Part shown: in pieces, positions 5,546-14,097 of the stretch | Layout of the letters: each line of letters begins with the position of its first letter | Numbering within the stretch: position 1 is the stretch's first letter | DNA from: Sulfurimonas sp. UBA6014 | GTDB lineage: Bacteria; Campylobacterota; Campylobacteria; Campylobacterales; Sulfurimonadaceae | Reading direction: 5' to 3' | Assembly: GCA_002428085.1 (NCBI GenBank) | Contig: DJAA01000019.1 | Span: forward strand, 23,096 to 39,083 | Length of the DNA stretch: 15,988 nt | Notes under the pieces: model-generated | What the model was told of the DNA's origin: nothing | The model's database searches: none | Seen by the model: only the letters and a program-made list of their open reading frames with translations | Translations under genes and position numbers: made by a program

Positions 5546-7669
5546 ATGAAAAATCTCTCCATTAGTAACAAGGTTCATATCCCTCTTGTTTTATCTATCG
5601 TTATTGGTTTCATAGTCATTATGGTCAATTATTTTATCTCTATCAAAGAGATGAAAGAAGATGTTTATAAAACCCAATCACAAACACTTCGTTCACTCTA
5701 TGGTGAATCTATGGAGTGTAAAGAGAGTATTGGTTTGACAAATGCCATCAATATCTCTAAAAATTATGATGTAGTGCAAGCTCTAAAAGAAAACAACAGA
5801 GAGTTGGCGATAGCAGGTCTTAATGAAGTCTCTAAAGACTTTAAAGAGCATACAAATTATAAAAATGTAAAAGTACACATCCATGATGCAAATATCCACA
5901 GTTTTTTAAGAGGATGGTCACCAGAAAAATTTGGGGATGATTTGAGTTCTTTTAGAGCAGCAGTTGTACAAGTAAAAGCAAACAAAAAACCGATAGTAGC
6001 TATAGAAATTGGCGTTGCAGGACTGAGTTTACGCGGCATTGCACCGATAATTAGAGAGGGTCAATACTTAGGTTCCGTAGAGTTTATGCAAGGTTTAAAT
6101 TCAATAGTTGAAAACGCACGCGATGTTCATGGAGTCGAGATGGTCATGGTTATGAAAAATGAGTATCTCCCCATTGCCTCAGAGCTAACATCTGCGCCTA
6201 AGTCAGGTGATTATATCCTTGCAGTTAATGAAAAAGTGATTAACAAAGATTTTTTTAATGATTTAGCCAATGTAAATATTGCGGATACCCAAAACTTCCA
6301 AAGAACAAAAAATTATTTTGTAGTCTCTCTCCCTATTAAAGATTATTCTGAAAAAATTATTGGCTATGCACTTGTGGGTAATAAAATCGCCAATGTTGAG
6401 AGTATTATCATTAAATCTGAAGACTCTTTGCTTAGACAAGTATATATTATGGCATTTCTTGATATTTTTATTCTTCTTTTCATTATGTTTGTTATTAAGC
6501 GAAGTGTCACAGACCCTATTGTCCATCTTGATGAAGTTGCTTCTAAGCTTGCTCAAGGAGATGCAGACCTCTCAAGAAGACTCCCTGTTACTTCATGGGA
6601 TGAACTAGGTCACGCAAGTGCAAGTTTTAACACCTTCTTGGATAAGGTGGAGGCCTTGTCAAACGCTGTCAAATCAGAAGCCGACAAAGCAATGGAATCG
6701 ACCATAGAAGTTGAGAAAAATTTGGACAAAAATAAAACAACTCTTATGTTAGCAGATAGTATGATTAAAGGTTCTATCCTCAACTCAAACAATCTTCGTG
6801 CAAGTATGGAGATAAATCTCGATAGCGTCAAAGATGTGAACGCTCTCAATGCTACAACAGAAAATGTCATAGGAGACGTCACTGCATCGACTGATGAGAT
6901 CATAAGTACAATTTCAAATATCACACAAATGATCAGTGAATCGAGAATCTCTTCAGAACAATTAAGCTCAAATGTAGAAGAGATTTATAATGTTATCTCA
7001 CTTATCAAAGATATCTCAGACCAAACAAATCTCCTAGCGCTCAACGCTGCCATAGAAGCAGCCCGTGCAGGCGAACACGGACGTGGTTTTGCCGTTGTTG
7101 CCGATGAAGTAAGAAAGCTCGCAGAGAGAACCCAAAAGGCAACAAGTGAAGTTGAAGCAAATATAAGTATTCTCAAGCAAAACTCTATCAGCATGGCAGA
7201 AAATAGTGAGTCAATACAAATGCATGCAATTTCATCCCAAAATAAGCTCGATGCATTTAAAAATGTATTGCACCAGTTGGTCACAAATGCGCAACAGATT
7301 ACAAAAGACAACACATTTATAGGGCATCAACTCTTTGCAAATATGGCAAAATTAGATCACATGATTTATAAAAATAACGCCTATTCTGCGGCACTTGAGG
7401 GCAAATCTGATGCTTCTCTTGGTAATCATGAAAACTGTAATCTTGGCAAATGGTATGCGGGTGAGGGCAAAGTCAATTTTGGTAAAAAACCTCTCTTTTC
7501 AAATTTACTCGCACCACATAAAAAAGTGCATGAAAATGTGATGAAAGCCATGATGCTTCTCAATAAAGATGACCGTGCTTCACGAGAACAAATGCTTCAA
7601 CTCTTTGCAGAAGCTGAAAAAGCTTCGCAAGAGCTCTTTACTTATTTGGACAAACTAGTAAGTGAGTAA
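5546..7669 (+). CDS. Transmembrane methyl-accepting chemotaxis protein with Cache sensor and C-terminal CZB domain
   Basis: A 707-residue chemoreceptor that passes stimuli to CheA/CheW. In order: membrane segment (about 13-31), periplasmic Cache-type sensor resembling dCache_3 (about 45-290; motif FLRGWSPEKFGDDLSSFR, then GLSLRGIAPI), second membrane segment (about 299-317), HAMP (about 318-372), MCP signalling domain with the conserved hairpin tip QTNLLALNAAIEAARAGEHG (starting at 493), and a CZB zinc-binding domain (about 600-690). The CZB ligands are present: H605, C631 (ENCNLGKWY), H658 and H662 (HKKVH). CZB cysteines are known to respond to oxidants such as HOCl. The ATG at 5546 is chosen because AAGG lies nine bases upstream and the membrane segment follows; a TTG at 5462 would add 28 unlikely residues. 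There is no C-terminal CheR-docking pentapeptide. Confidence 0.93.
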   Translation: MKNLSISNKVHIPLVLSIVIGFIVIMVNYFISIKEMKEDVYKTQSQTLRSLYGESMECKESIGLTNAINISKNYDVVQALKENNRELAIAGLNEVSKDFKEHTNYKNVKVHIHDANIHSFLRGWSPEKFGDDLSSFRAAVVQVKANKKPIVAIEIGVAGLSLRGIAPIIREGQYLGSVEFMQGLNSIVENARDVHGVEMVMVMKNEYLPIASELTSAPKSGDYILAVNEKVINKDFFNDLANVNIADTQNFQRTKNYFVVSLPIKDYSEKIIGYALVGNKIANVESIIIKSEDSLLRQVYIMAFLDIFILLFIMFVIKRSVTDPIVHLDEVASKLAQGDADLSRRLPVTSWDELGHASASFNTFLDKVEALSNAVKSEADKAMESTIEVEKNLDKNKTTLMLADSMIKGSILNSNNLRASMEINLDSVKDVNALNATTENVIGDVTASTDEIISTISNITQMISESRISSEQLSSNVEEIYNVISLIKDISDQTNLLALNAAIEAARAGEHGRGFAVVADEVRKLAERTQKATSEVEANISILKQNSISMAENSESIQMHAISSQNKLDAFKNVLHQLVTNAQQITKDNTFIGHQLFANMAKLDHMIYKNNAYSAALEGKSDASLGNHENCNLGKWYAGEGKVNFGKKPLFSNLLAPHKKVHENVMKAMMLLNKDDRASREQMLQLFAEAEKASQELFTYLDKLVSE

Positions 7670-7702
7670 GTGAAAATTTCTTTATAGTAAAAATATTTAA
7701 CC

Positions 7703-7737
7703 TTCTATTAATTAATTTGCAATAGAATGGCTTTTTT
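7703..7737 (+). terminator. Possible terminator after the chemoreceptor gene
   Basis: TTCTATT (7703-7709) and AATAGAA (7721-7727) form a perfect 7-bp stem around an 11-base loop, followed after a few bases by T7 (7732-7738). It is AT-rich and overlaps TAGAAT (7723-7728), which could equally be the -10 of ccsBA. Confidence 0.3.
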
Positions 7738-7758
7738 TAAAATGAAGGAATTCTTCTC

Positions 7759-10700
7759 ATGAAACAATTAGTATCGATTTTAAGTTCAATGAAAACGATG
7801 GCTCTCATGATGCTTTTTTTTGCATTAGTCATCGGTTACGCTACGTTTATAGAAAATGATTATGGAACAACGACAGCCAAAGCAGAGATTTATAATGCGC
7901 TTTGGTTTGAAATTTTGCTTGGACTTTTAACCCTCAACCTCGCGTTAAATATCTATAAACATAAAATGTACACTGTGAAAAAAGCACCGATTTTTATTTT
8001 TCATATGGCATTTATCGTCATTATTATCGGAGCTTCCATTACCCGCTTTTTTGGCTTTGAGGGAAATATGCATATTCGAGAGGGTGAAAGTGCTTCAACG
8101 CTTACAAGTCGTGACACTTTTTTTACACTTACAGCAACGACTCCACAGACAAATGCAACAACAGAACAAATCTCCTTTTTATCTAAAAAAAGTACAAATG
8201 ATTTATCTTCTTCTTTAGACATAGAAGGGAAAAAAGTGCGTGTTACCTTAGTAGAATATATCGCTGATGCGATAGAGCAGGTTGTTGAAGATAAACAAAA
8301 TGGATATGCACTGGCAACTATGATGGTGACTGCCAATGGACAAGGTCAGCCGATACAGTTAAAAATGGGTGAGTTCTTTGAAACTGCTGATTTTATTTTG
8401 GATTTTAACTCTACAAAAACTTTTTCTAAACCCGTTGTTACACTTTATGTTGTGGATGATGCTCTTTTTATGAAACATGATTTAGATTTTTCTTTTTTGA
8501 AGATGGATGATGGTTCTAAGGGAATCCTAGCGTCAAATGACAAAGAGCCTTTGACGACTAGAACTCTTTTTACAGCAGGGGAGAGCAGTTTTGTTCTACG
8601 CTCTTTTATGGCTCATGCGACTACGCAAATGGTTTCAAATCCCAATGCTTCAACGATGCAACCTGACAAAGATTTTCTTCGCTTTAAAATAAGTGTCGAC
8701 TCTGAGTCACAAGAGGTTGTTGTTCTCTCTCAAGAGAGGGAACTTGCAAAAGAGTATAAAACAACTCTCAATGGGGTAGAAGTAACCCTTTCGTATGGCT
8801 CTAAAGAGTTGCAGCTCCCTTTTGAGATAAAACTTTTAGATTTTCAGCTTGATAGATATCCTGGTTCCATGAGTCCAGCATCGTATGCAAGTGAGGTTGT
8901 CTTGATCGATACAGAGCAGAATCTTGAAAAACCATATAGGATTTTTATGAACAATATTCTTGAACACCGTGGCTATAGATTTTTTCAATCCTCTTTTGAT
9001 CAAGATGAAAAAGGGACCGTTCTCTCAGTTAACAACGATCCTGGAACAATCCCTACTTACATAGGATACTTTCTTTTAGCGTTAGGGATGTTTTGGTCGC
9101 TTGTCTCGAAAAAACATAGATTTTCGCAGCTGGCTAACAAAGCTAAAGTAGCAAGTGAGCAAAAACTAGTGAGTTTTTTAGCGGCTTTTGTCCTCGTCTT
9201 TAGTTTTACACCCTCTCATGCAGAAGAGTTAAATCAGGATTTAAAAACAATCCTCTCTTTTGACAAAGCACATGCCAAAAAGTTTGGGCAACTTGTTGTT
9301 CAAGATAGCGGTGGAAGAATGAAACCATTGGACACTCTCTCAACTGAGATACTCGCAAAAATCCATAGAGGTGCGAGTGTGAGTGTGGGTCATGATTCTT
9401 TAAGTGCCAATCAAGTAGTTCTTGGGATGATGATTCGACCCGATATTTATAGAGATATAAAACTCATTTACACAAAAAACAAAGAGATCAATAAACTTAT
9501 AAATATCAAAGAAGATGCAAAATATGCTTCTTTTACACAGTTTTTTGAATTTCCAGATGAGATGAGAGGGTATAAACTCGCAGATGCAGTAGAAAAGGCA
9601 GTGAGAAAAGAGGCAAAAAATCGAGATTTATTTGATAAAGAGGTGCTCAAAATTGATGAGCGTGTCAATATATCGTATATGGTTTACACCGCAGAACTTA
9701 TAAAAATTTGGCCAAAACCAAACGATGTGAATAATAAATGGTATGCAACTATAGAAGCACTTCAAACCTTTTCTATTGAAAATGGGGAGAAACTCAGAAG
9801 CATTGCAATTGAGTATTTCACAGAGATTGACAATGCAATTGGGAGTGGAAATTGGAAGAGTGCAGACGCTGCTTTAGCTAAAATCTCAGAGTATCAAAAG
9901 TTTTACGGTGCGTCTGTTTATCCAAGCCAAAACAGAATTGCTGCAGAAGTTTTTTATAATGAAGCAAAAATATTTGAGAGAATTTATCCCCTCTATTTTA
10001 TCTTAGGATTTGTCCTTTTGATTTTAAGTTTTGTGAAAATTCTCAAACCAAATTTCAAGATTGCTCTCTATACCAAGATTACTTTGGGTATTTTGATAGC
10101 ACTCTTTTTAGCCCATACACTAGGGCTTGCAAACAGATGGTACATCTCTGGTCATGCTCCGTGGTCCAATGGATATGAGTCGATGATTTATATCGGTTGG
10201 GCAGCAGTTTTAGCTGGATTTATTTTTTCAAAACGCTCTTCCATGACGATGGCATCGACAGGTATTTTAGCGGGGCTTATCCTTTTTGTAGCACATTTAA
10301 ACTGGATGGACCCGCAGGTTACAAATCTTGTCCCTGTTTTAAACTCCTATTGGTTGAGTATTCACGTCTCCATGATTACGGCGAGTTATGGCTTTTTAGG
10401 GCTTGGCGCATTGCTAGGGTTTATCACACTGATACTTTTCATACTCAAAACTTCCAACAATGAAAAACATATCAGCCTCTCCATAAAAGAGTTAAACGCC
10501 ATCAATGAGATGAGTTTGATGGCTGGACTTGTCCTTTTAACTGTCGGTAACTTCTTAGGCGGCGTTTGGGCAAATGAATCTTGGGGAAGATACTGGGGTT
10601 GGGATCCAAAAGAGACTTGGGCACTTGTAACTATTTTAGTTTATGCTGTGGTGCTTCACCTCAGATTTATCAAATCACTCTATAGTGATTTTAATTTTAG

Positions 10701-10884
10701 TGTTATTTCACTTGTATCTTTTACTTCGGTTCTCATGACGTATTTCGGGGTCAATTATTATCTAAAAGGTCTTCATTCTTATGCAAAAGGGGATCCTTTA
10801 CCGATTCCAGACTTTGTCCCTATTACGTATCTTGTCGTATTTTTAGTGATAGCATTGGCGTTTAGAAACAGAAAACTTGCATAA
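7759..10884 (+). CDS. ccsBA: Fused System II cytochrome c biogenesis protein CcsBA (ResB-CcsA)
   Basis: A 1041-residue inner-membrane heme exporter and cytochrome c synthetase. It moves heme to the periplasm and attaches it to CXXCH motifs of apocytochromes. The N-terminal ResB/CcsB half has membrane segments near 13-30, 48-66 and 76-96, a large periplasmic domain (about 100-430), and further segments near 431-449 and 470-486. After a second long soluble stretch (about 490-740), the CcsA half has several membrane helices and the tryptophan-rich WWD heme-binding segment (about 936-954). All four histidines described for Helicobacter hepaticus CcsBA have counterparts: transmembrane H82 and H967, external H799 (SGHAPWSNGYES) and H1006 (LKGLHSY). 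AAGGA nine bases upstream supports the ATG. Its last codons overlap the next gene. Confidence 0.97.
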   Translation: MKQLVSILSSMKTMALMMLFFALVIGYATFIENDYGTTTAKAEIYNALWFEILLGLLTLNLALNIYKHKMYTVKKAPIFIFHMAFIVIIIGASITRFFGFEGNMHIREGESASTLTSRDTFFTLTATTPQTNATTEQISFLSKKSTNDLSSSLDIEGKKVRVTLVEYIADAIEQVVEDKQNGYALATMMVTANGQGQPIQLKMGEFFETADFILDFNSTKTFSKPVVTLYVVDDALFMKHDLDFSFLKMDDGSKGILASNDKEPLTTRTLFTAGESSFVLRSFMAHATTQMVSNPNASTMQPDKDFLRFKISVDSESQEVVVLSQERELAKEYKTTLNGVEVTLSYGSKELQLPFEIKLLDFQLDRYPGSMSPASYASEVVLIDTEQNLEKPYRIFMNNILEHRGYRFFQSSFDQDEKGTVLSVNNDPGTIPTYIGYFLLALGMFWSLVSKKHRFSQLANKAKVASEQKLVSFLAAFVLVFSFTPSHAEELNQDLKTILSFDKAHAKKFGQLVVQDSGGRMKPLDTLSTEILAKIHRGASVSVGHDSLSANQVVLGMMIRPDIYRDIKLIYTKNKEINKLINIKEDAKYASFTQFFEFPDEMRGYKLADAVEKAVRKEAKNRDLFDKEVLKIDERVNISYMVYTAELIKIWPKPNDVNNKWYATIEALQTFSIENGEKLRSIAIEYFTEIDNAIGSGNWKSADAALAKISEYQKFYGASVYPSQNRIAAEVFYNEAKIFERIYPLYFILGFVLLILSFVKILKPNFKIALYTKITLGILIALFLAHTLGLANRWYISGHAPWSNGYESMIYIGWAAVLAGFIFSKRSSMTMASTGILAGLILFVAHLNWMDPQVTNLVPVLNSYWLSIHVSMITASYGFLGLGALLGFITLILFILKTSNNEKHISLSIKELNAINEMSLMAGLVLLTVGNFLGGVWANESWGRYWGWDPKETWALVTILVYAVVLHLRFIKSLYSDFNFSVISLVSFTSVLMTYFGVNYYLKGLHSYAKGDPLPIPDFVPITYLVVFLVIALAFRNRKLA

Positions 10885-10894
10885 AGAGTTGGTT

Positions 10895-11611
10895 GTGGAG
10901 TTTGAAGGTTTTAGTAAAAAAACTTTACCTTTTTTGCAATCGATTCGAGAAAATAACAACAAAGAGTGGTTTGAACTCCATAAAAAAGAGTATGAAGCGC
11001 TTATTTTAAACCCATCTCGGCTTTTTGTCGTGGAGATGGGCGAGCATCTCCAAGCGCTTGAGCCCACCATCCAAGCCATCCCAAAAACAAACCATTCACT
11101 CTTTAGAATCTACAGAGATACGCGCCGCATGGGTCTCAATAAAGAGCCTATCAAAAGTCGTATAGGGATTATTTTTTGGCAAGGAAAGAGAAAAAGACTC
11201 CAAAGTTCTTGTTTTTATCTCCATTTTTCACCCGATGAATTGGTTGTTGCTGCGGGTGTGCGATGGTTTGAAAAACCAATGCTTGATGCCTTTAGAGACT
11301 ATATCGGCGATGAGGACAAAAGAATTGCGTTGAATGAAATCTTGAAAAATATCACAGCTCAAGGATACACTCTTTTGGAAAAAGGGTATAAACGCTACCC
11401 AAAAGGTTTTACTACCCATATGCCAGCTGCAGAACTGAGTCTCTATAAAGGGATGGCAGCGTATAAAATCTTACCGCCAATCCTCATAGAAAACGCTCAA
11501 GAGCTCATAGATACTCTTTACAAAATATACGAAGATATGTCCCCGCTACAAAAAGTTATGTATGCGGTCAGTTTAAGAGTTAAAGAGAGTCCATCAGCTC
11601 TTAAGTCTTAA
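10895..11611 (+). CDS. DUF2461 (TIGR02453-like) family protein
   Basis: A soluble protein of about 238 residues belonging, by its signatures, to the DUF2461 family, whose function is unknown. The visible pattern is the N-terminal FEGFSKKTLPFLQSIRENN, KEWFELHKKEYE, then FRIYRDTRRMG, KEPIKSRIGIIF, YLHFSPDELVVAAGVRWFEKP and YKRYPKGF. I choose the GTG at 10895, which gives the usual short N-terminus and has AAAGAG six bases upstream. A TTG at 10877 is also in frame and would overlap ccsBA by eight bases. Either way it is tightly coupled to ccsBA, although no functional link to cytochrome maturation is established. Its last 18 bases overlap the 3' end of the convergent PAS-EAL gene. Confidence 0.85.
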   Translation: MEFEGFSKKTLPFLQSIRENNNKEWFELHKKEYEALILNPSRLFVVEMGEHLQALEPTIQAIPKTNHSLFRIYRDTRRMGLNKEPIKSRIGIIFWQGKRKRLQSSCFYLHFSPDELVVAAGVRWFEKPMLDAFRDYIGDEDKRIALNEILKNITAQGYTLLEKGYKRYPKGFTTHMPAAELSLYKGMAAYKILPPILIENAQELIDTLYKIYEDMSPLQKVMYAVSLRVKESPSALKS

Positions 11612-13972
11612 ATCTTGAGGTGCACTAAAATAATACCCTTGTGAGTAATCAACCCCAAGTTCAACTATTTTTTCATAAATAGCTTTGTTTTCTACGAATT
11701 CAGCGACTGTTTTTGTACCCATCTTTTTTGCAAAATCGACTATAGTTGAGACAACAATTTGTACATCTAAGTCATTATCTATGTTTTTGATGAGGCTTCC
11801 ATCTATTTTTATATAGTCTGCTTTTATTTTTAAAAGATACTCAAAATTACTATATCCTGTCCCAAAATCATCTATGGCAATTTTACAGCCAAAGCGTCTT
11901 ACCTCATTGATAAAGCCTATGACATCTTGAAAATTTTGGATGGATTCTGATTCGACTATCTCAAATATAACGCAATCACCAATGTTATAACTTTGAATCA
12001 TCTCAACAATAAACTCTTTGATTTGCTTGTTTAAAATATCTTGAATTGTAAGATTGATAGAAAATTCTATATTTTTGTCTTTAAACATCTCAAACGTTTT
12101 TTTGATCATGGTTTTTGTGATGCTTGTATAGTATTTTGTTTTTTTAGATATTTCTAAAAAGAAATAAGGGGAGATAAGCTTCTCTTCGTCTTCTAATCTC
12201 ACTAATGCTTCATATTTTTGACGTCCCTCACCAAAATTACTCACAATAGGTTGAAATACAGGAATAATTTTGTCATGTTCAAGGGCAAATTTAATCTTTT
12301 TTGTCCACTTTATATTGTTTTCATACTCACTGCTGAGTGATATTTCATCTGAATAGATGAGAAAATTGATATCCTTTTTTCTTGCGACTTTAAGTGCCAT
12401 ATCTGCTGTTGTCAAAATTTTATCAGAGCACTCAAATGAGAGGGCAGTTGTAAAATTTAAAACTAAATCCTCATCATATATAGCAAGCGAAGTAGAGGAA
12501 ATTTTTTCAACTATATCTTTAACCATAAATATAAAATATTCTTTTTCACTCTCTGGATTGAAAATAACATACTCATCCCCTTGAAGATGATAGAGTATAC
12601 AGCAATCAGAATCCATGACACGTAAAATTTCAAAGCCCAACTTTTTTATAATCTCATCGCCTATATCATGACCGTAAAAATCATTTACTTGGGAAAAATT
12701 ATCTATATTTATGATGGCTAGTGCCGGATTGGTGCTATTTTTTAGGTCGACATTTAGCTTATATCTGTTTGCTAAACCTGTTAAAATATCTCTGTTTACT
12801 ATCTCTTTGAGTTCTTTTTCTGACTCAATGATTTTCGTGATATCATGACGTATGGCGATAAATTCTGCGATATTTTCACTCTCATCCAAAATAGGCAAAA
12901 TAGAACTATCAACCCAATAATCGGAAGTTTTTCCTCTGTTTTGTAAGATTCCTTTCCACACTTTTTTTGACCTAATCGTCTCCCATAGCTCTTTAAAGAG
13001 TTTGCTGTTTGTATCTGGATGTCTTATAAAACTATGAGGTTTGCCTAAAACTTCCTCTCTTGTGTACCCTGAGACTTCGCAAAAATTATCATTTACATAG
13101 GTGATATTTCCATACATATCAGAGCGAGAGACGATACTTGATTCATTGATAGCCAATTTATAACTCTTAAGATAAGCAACATTTTTTAAGAGTTCTTTTG
13201 TTTTTTCTTCTACATTGTGCTCTAGAATTTTATTTGACTCGTTGAGTTGATGCTCTAGCTTAAATCTTGCTGTTATATCTCTCACTATCGCTATATTATA
13301 ATCAACATTATTTTTTGTAACAAATTTTACATTTGCTTCGACAGGAAATTCTGAACCATCTTTTTTAGTCAAAATAGCATAGTCAATAAGCTTTCCTTTT
13401 TCTTTAAGCTCTTGTAAATGTTCAAAAAATGGTTCACCCTTTTTTAAAGGTCTTCTAAATGACTCTACTCCTAGAGTATTTATCTCATCTAGGCTGTATC
13501 CTAAAATCTCTATAGTTGTTTGATTTACATAATCTACATGCCCATCACTCAGTCTTATGATAAAAATCATGTCATGAGAATTATCGAGCATATCGTGAAA
13601 AAGCTCGAGTTTATACTCTTGGTCTAGTATTTGGCTAATCTCTTTTACATACGCAACCATATAGATGTTGCTTTCAATCATGTGAAAAGTTATGGATGCT
13701 TCCACTGGAACGTGTGTACCATTTTTATGGAGGTGCAAGGTGCGAAACTCTAGTTTTTTATTATCTCTTATATCTTCAAAACTATCTTTTGTATCTTGCA
13801 TAGGGTCTATCTGCCACACATATTTGCTTGTAATTTCTTCAAAACTATAACCAAGCACAGAGAGGACATAATCATTGGCATAAATGATTAAGCCATGATT
13901 GTCAACAACAAATATCCCCCCTTTTGTATCTTGTATAGACTTGAGTAAGATACTATTTATAAAACTTTTCAT
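11594..13972 (-). CDS. PAS-PAS-PAS-GGDEF-EAL protein, probable c-di-GMP phosphodiesterase
   Basis: A 792-residue protein with no membrane segment. PAS1 (about 10-115), PAS2 (about 122-238) and PAS3 (about 270-382, with the HSFIRHPDTN pattern of redox-type PAS domains) sense signals; a short coiled coil (about 240-270) separates PAS2 and PAS3. The GGDEF domain (about 390-535) keeps LTGLANR and INIDNF but its signature is QGDEY (464-468) and its I-site aspartate is a cysteine, so cyclase activity is unlikely. The EAL domain (about 560-785) has every metal or catalytic residue I expect: E588 (YEALVRL), N640, E671, D701-D702, K722, E758 and Q778. It should hydrolyse c-di-GMP, perhaps with GTP binding at the GGDEF site as regulation. 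The ATG has no clear Shine-Dalgarno and overlaps the stop of an upstream small ORF. Confidence 0.93.
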   Translation of the reverse strand: MKSFINSILLKSIQDTKGGIFVVDNHGLIIYANDYVLSVLGYSFEEITSKYVWQIDPMQDTKDSFEDIRDNKKLEFRTLHLHKNGTHVPVEASITFHMIESNIYMVAYVKEISQILDQEYKLELFHDMLDNSHDMIFIIRLSDGHVDYVNQTTIEILGYSLDEINTLGVESFRRPLKKGEPFFEHLQELKEKGKLIDYAILTKKDGSEFPVEANVKFVTKNNVDYNIAIVRDITARFKLEHQLNESNKILEHNVEEKTKELLKNVAYLKSYKLAINESSIVSRSDMYGNITYVNDNFCEVSGYTREEVLGKPHSFIRHPDTNSKLFKELWETIRSKKVWKGILQNRGKTSDYWVDSSILPILDESENIAEFIAIRHDITKIIESEKELKEIVNRDILTGLANRYKLNVDLKNSTNPALAIINIDNFSQVNDFYGHDIGDEIIKKLGFEILRVMDSDCCILYHLQGDEYVIFNPESEKEYFIFMVKDIVEKISSTSLAIYDEDLVLNFTTALSFECSDKILTTADMALKVARKKDINFLIYSDEISLSSEYENNIKWTKKIKFALEHDKIIPVFQPIVSNFGEGRQKYEALVRLEDEEKLISPYFFLEISKKTKYYTSITKTMIKKTFEMFKDKNIEFSINLTIQDILNKQIKEFIVEMIQSYNIGDCVIFEIVESESIQNFQDVIGFINEVRRFGCKIAIDDFGTGYSNFEYLLKIKADYIKIDGSLIKNIDNDLDVQIVVSTIVDFAKKMGTKTVAEFVENKAIYEKIVELGVDYSQGYYFSAPQDLRLKS
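13926..13953 (-). other. Stem-loop just inside the PAS-EAL coding start
   Basis: On the minus strand GTATCTT (13953-13947) and AAGATAC (13932-13926) form a perfect 7-bp stem with a 14-base loop. It begins 18 bases after the slippery tract at the gene junction. It is AT-rich, and farther from the tract than typical frameshift-stimulating structures. Confidence 0.25.
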
Positions 13973-14097
13973 AAAAAAACATCCGCAACTTTATCTTTAG
14001 CAGTTGAGAAATAGCTCTTATTAATAAGTTTGCTAAGACAATCAACTAATTGAAATGCATGGGCGTTTAGTTTTAAATCTTCTCTTATATATTGCAT
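13969..14097 (-). CDS. Small 42-aa ORF overlapping the PAS-EAL start (ATGA)
   Basis: A frame of 43 codons including the stop runs from an ATG at 14097 and ends in TGA at 13971-13969, sharing bases with the PAS-EAL start codon. The product begins MQYIREDLKLNAHAFQLVDC and reads as an amphipathic, protein-like helix with charged and hydrophobic residues well mixed; it contains one cysteine and no membrane segment. The Shine-Dalgarno is weak (GGGG a few bases upstream). A TACAAT at 14139-14144 (minus) could be the -10. I do not recognise a family. It could be a leader ORF that drives translation of the PAS-EAL gene, which lacks its own ribosome-binding site. It could also be the true N-terminus of that protein, separated by a one-base change in the T7 tract. 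Confidence 0.45.
   Translation of the reverse strand: MQYIREDLKLNAHAFQLVDCLSKLINKSYFSTAKDKVADVFL
13972..13979 (-). repeat. T7 homopolymer forming a T TTT TTA slippery heptamer
   Basis: Seven T residues (13979-13973, minus strand) followed by A13972. In the small-ORF frame the codons are GTT TTT TTA TGA, so 13978-13972 reads T TTT TTA, the X XXY YYZ pattern known from programmed -1 frameshifting. The PAS-EAL frame is exactly -1 relative to the small ORF. A one-base gain of T would also join them. Confidence 0.6.

Noticed and set aside
6985..7314. 109-codon open frame antisense to the chemoreceptor signalling domain
   Set aside because: It is complementary to the conserved MCP hairpin, and its hydrophobic composition is what that region's complement would give.
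10197..10463. 88-codon plus-strand frame inside ccsBA
   Set aside because: It is out of frame with the conserved CcsA helices and has no start context.
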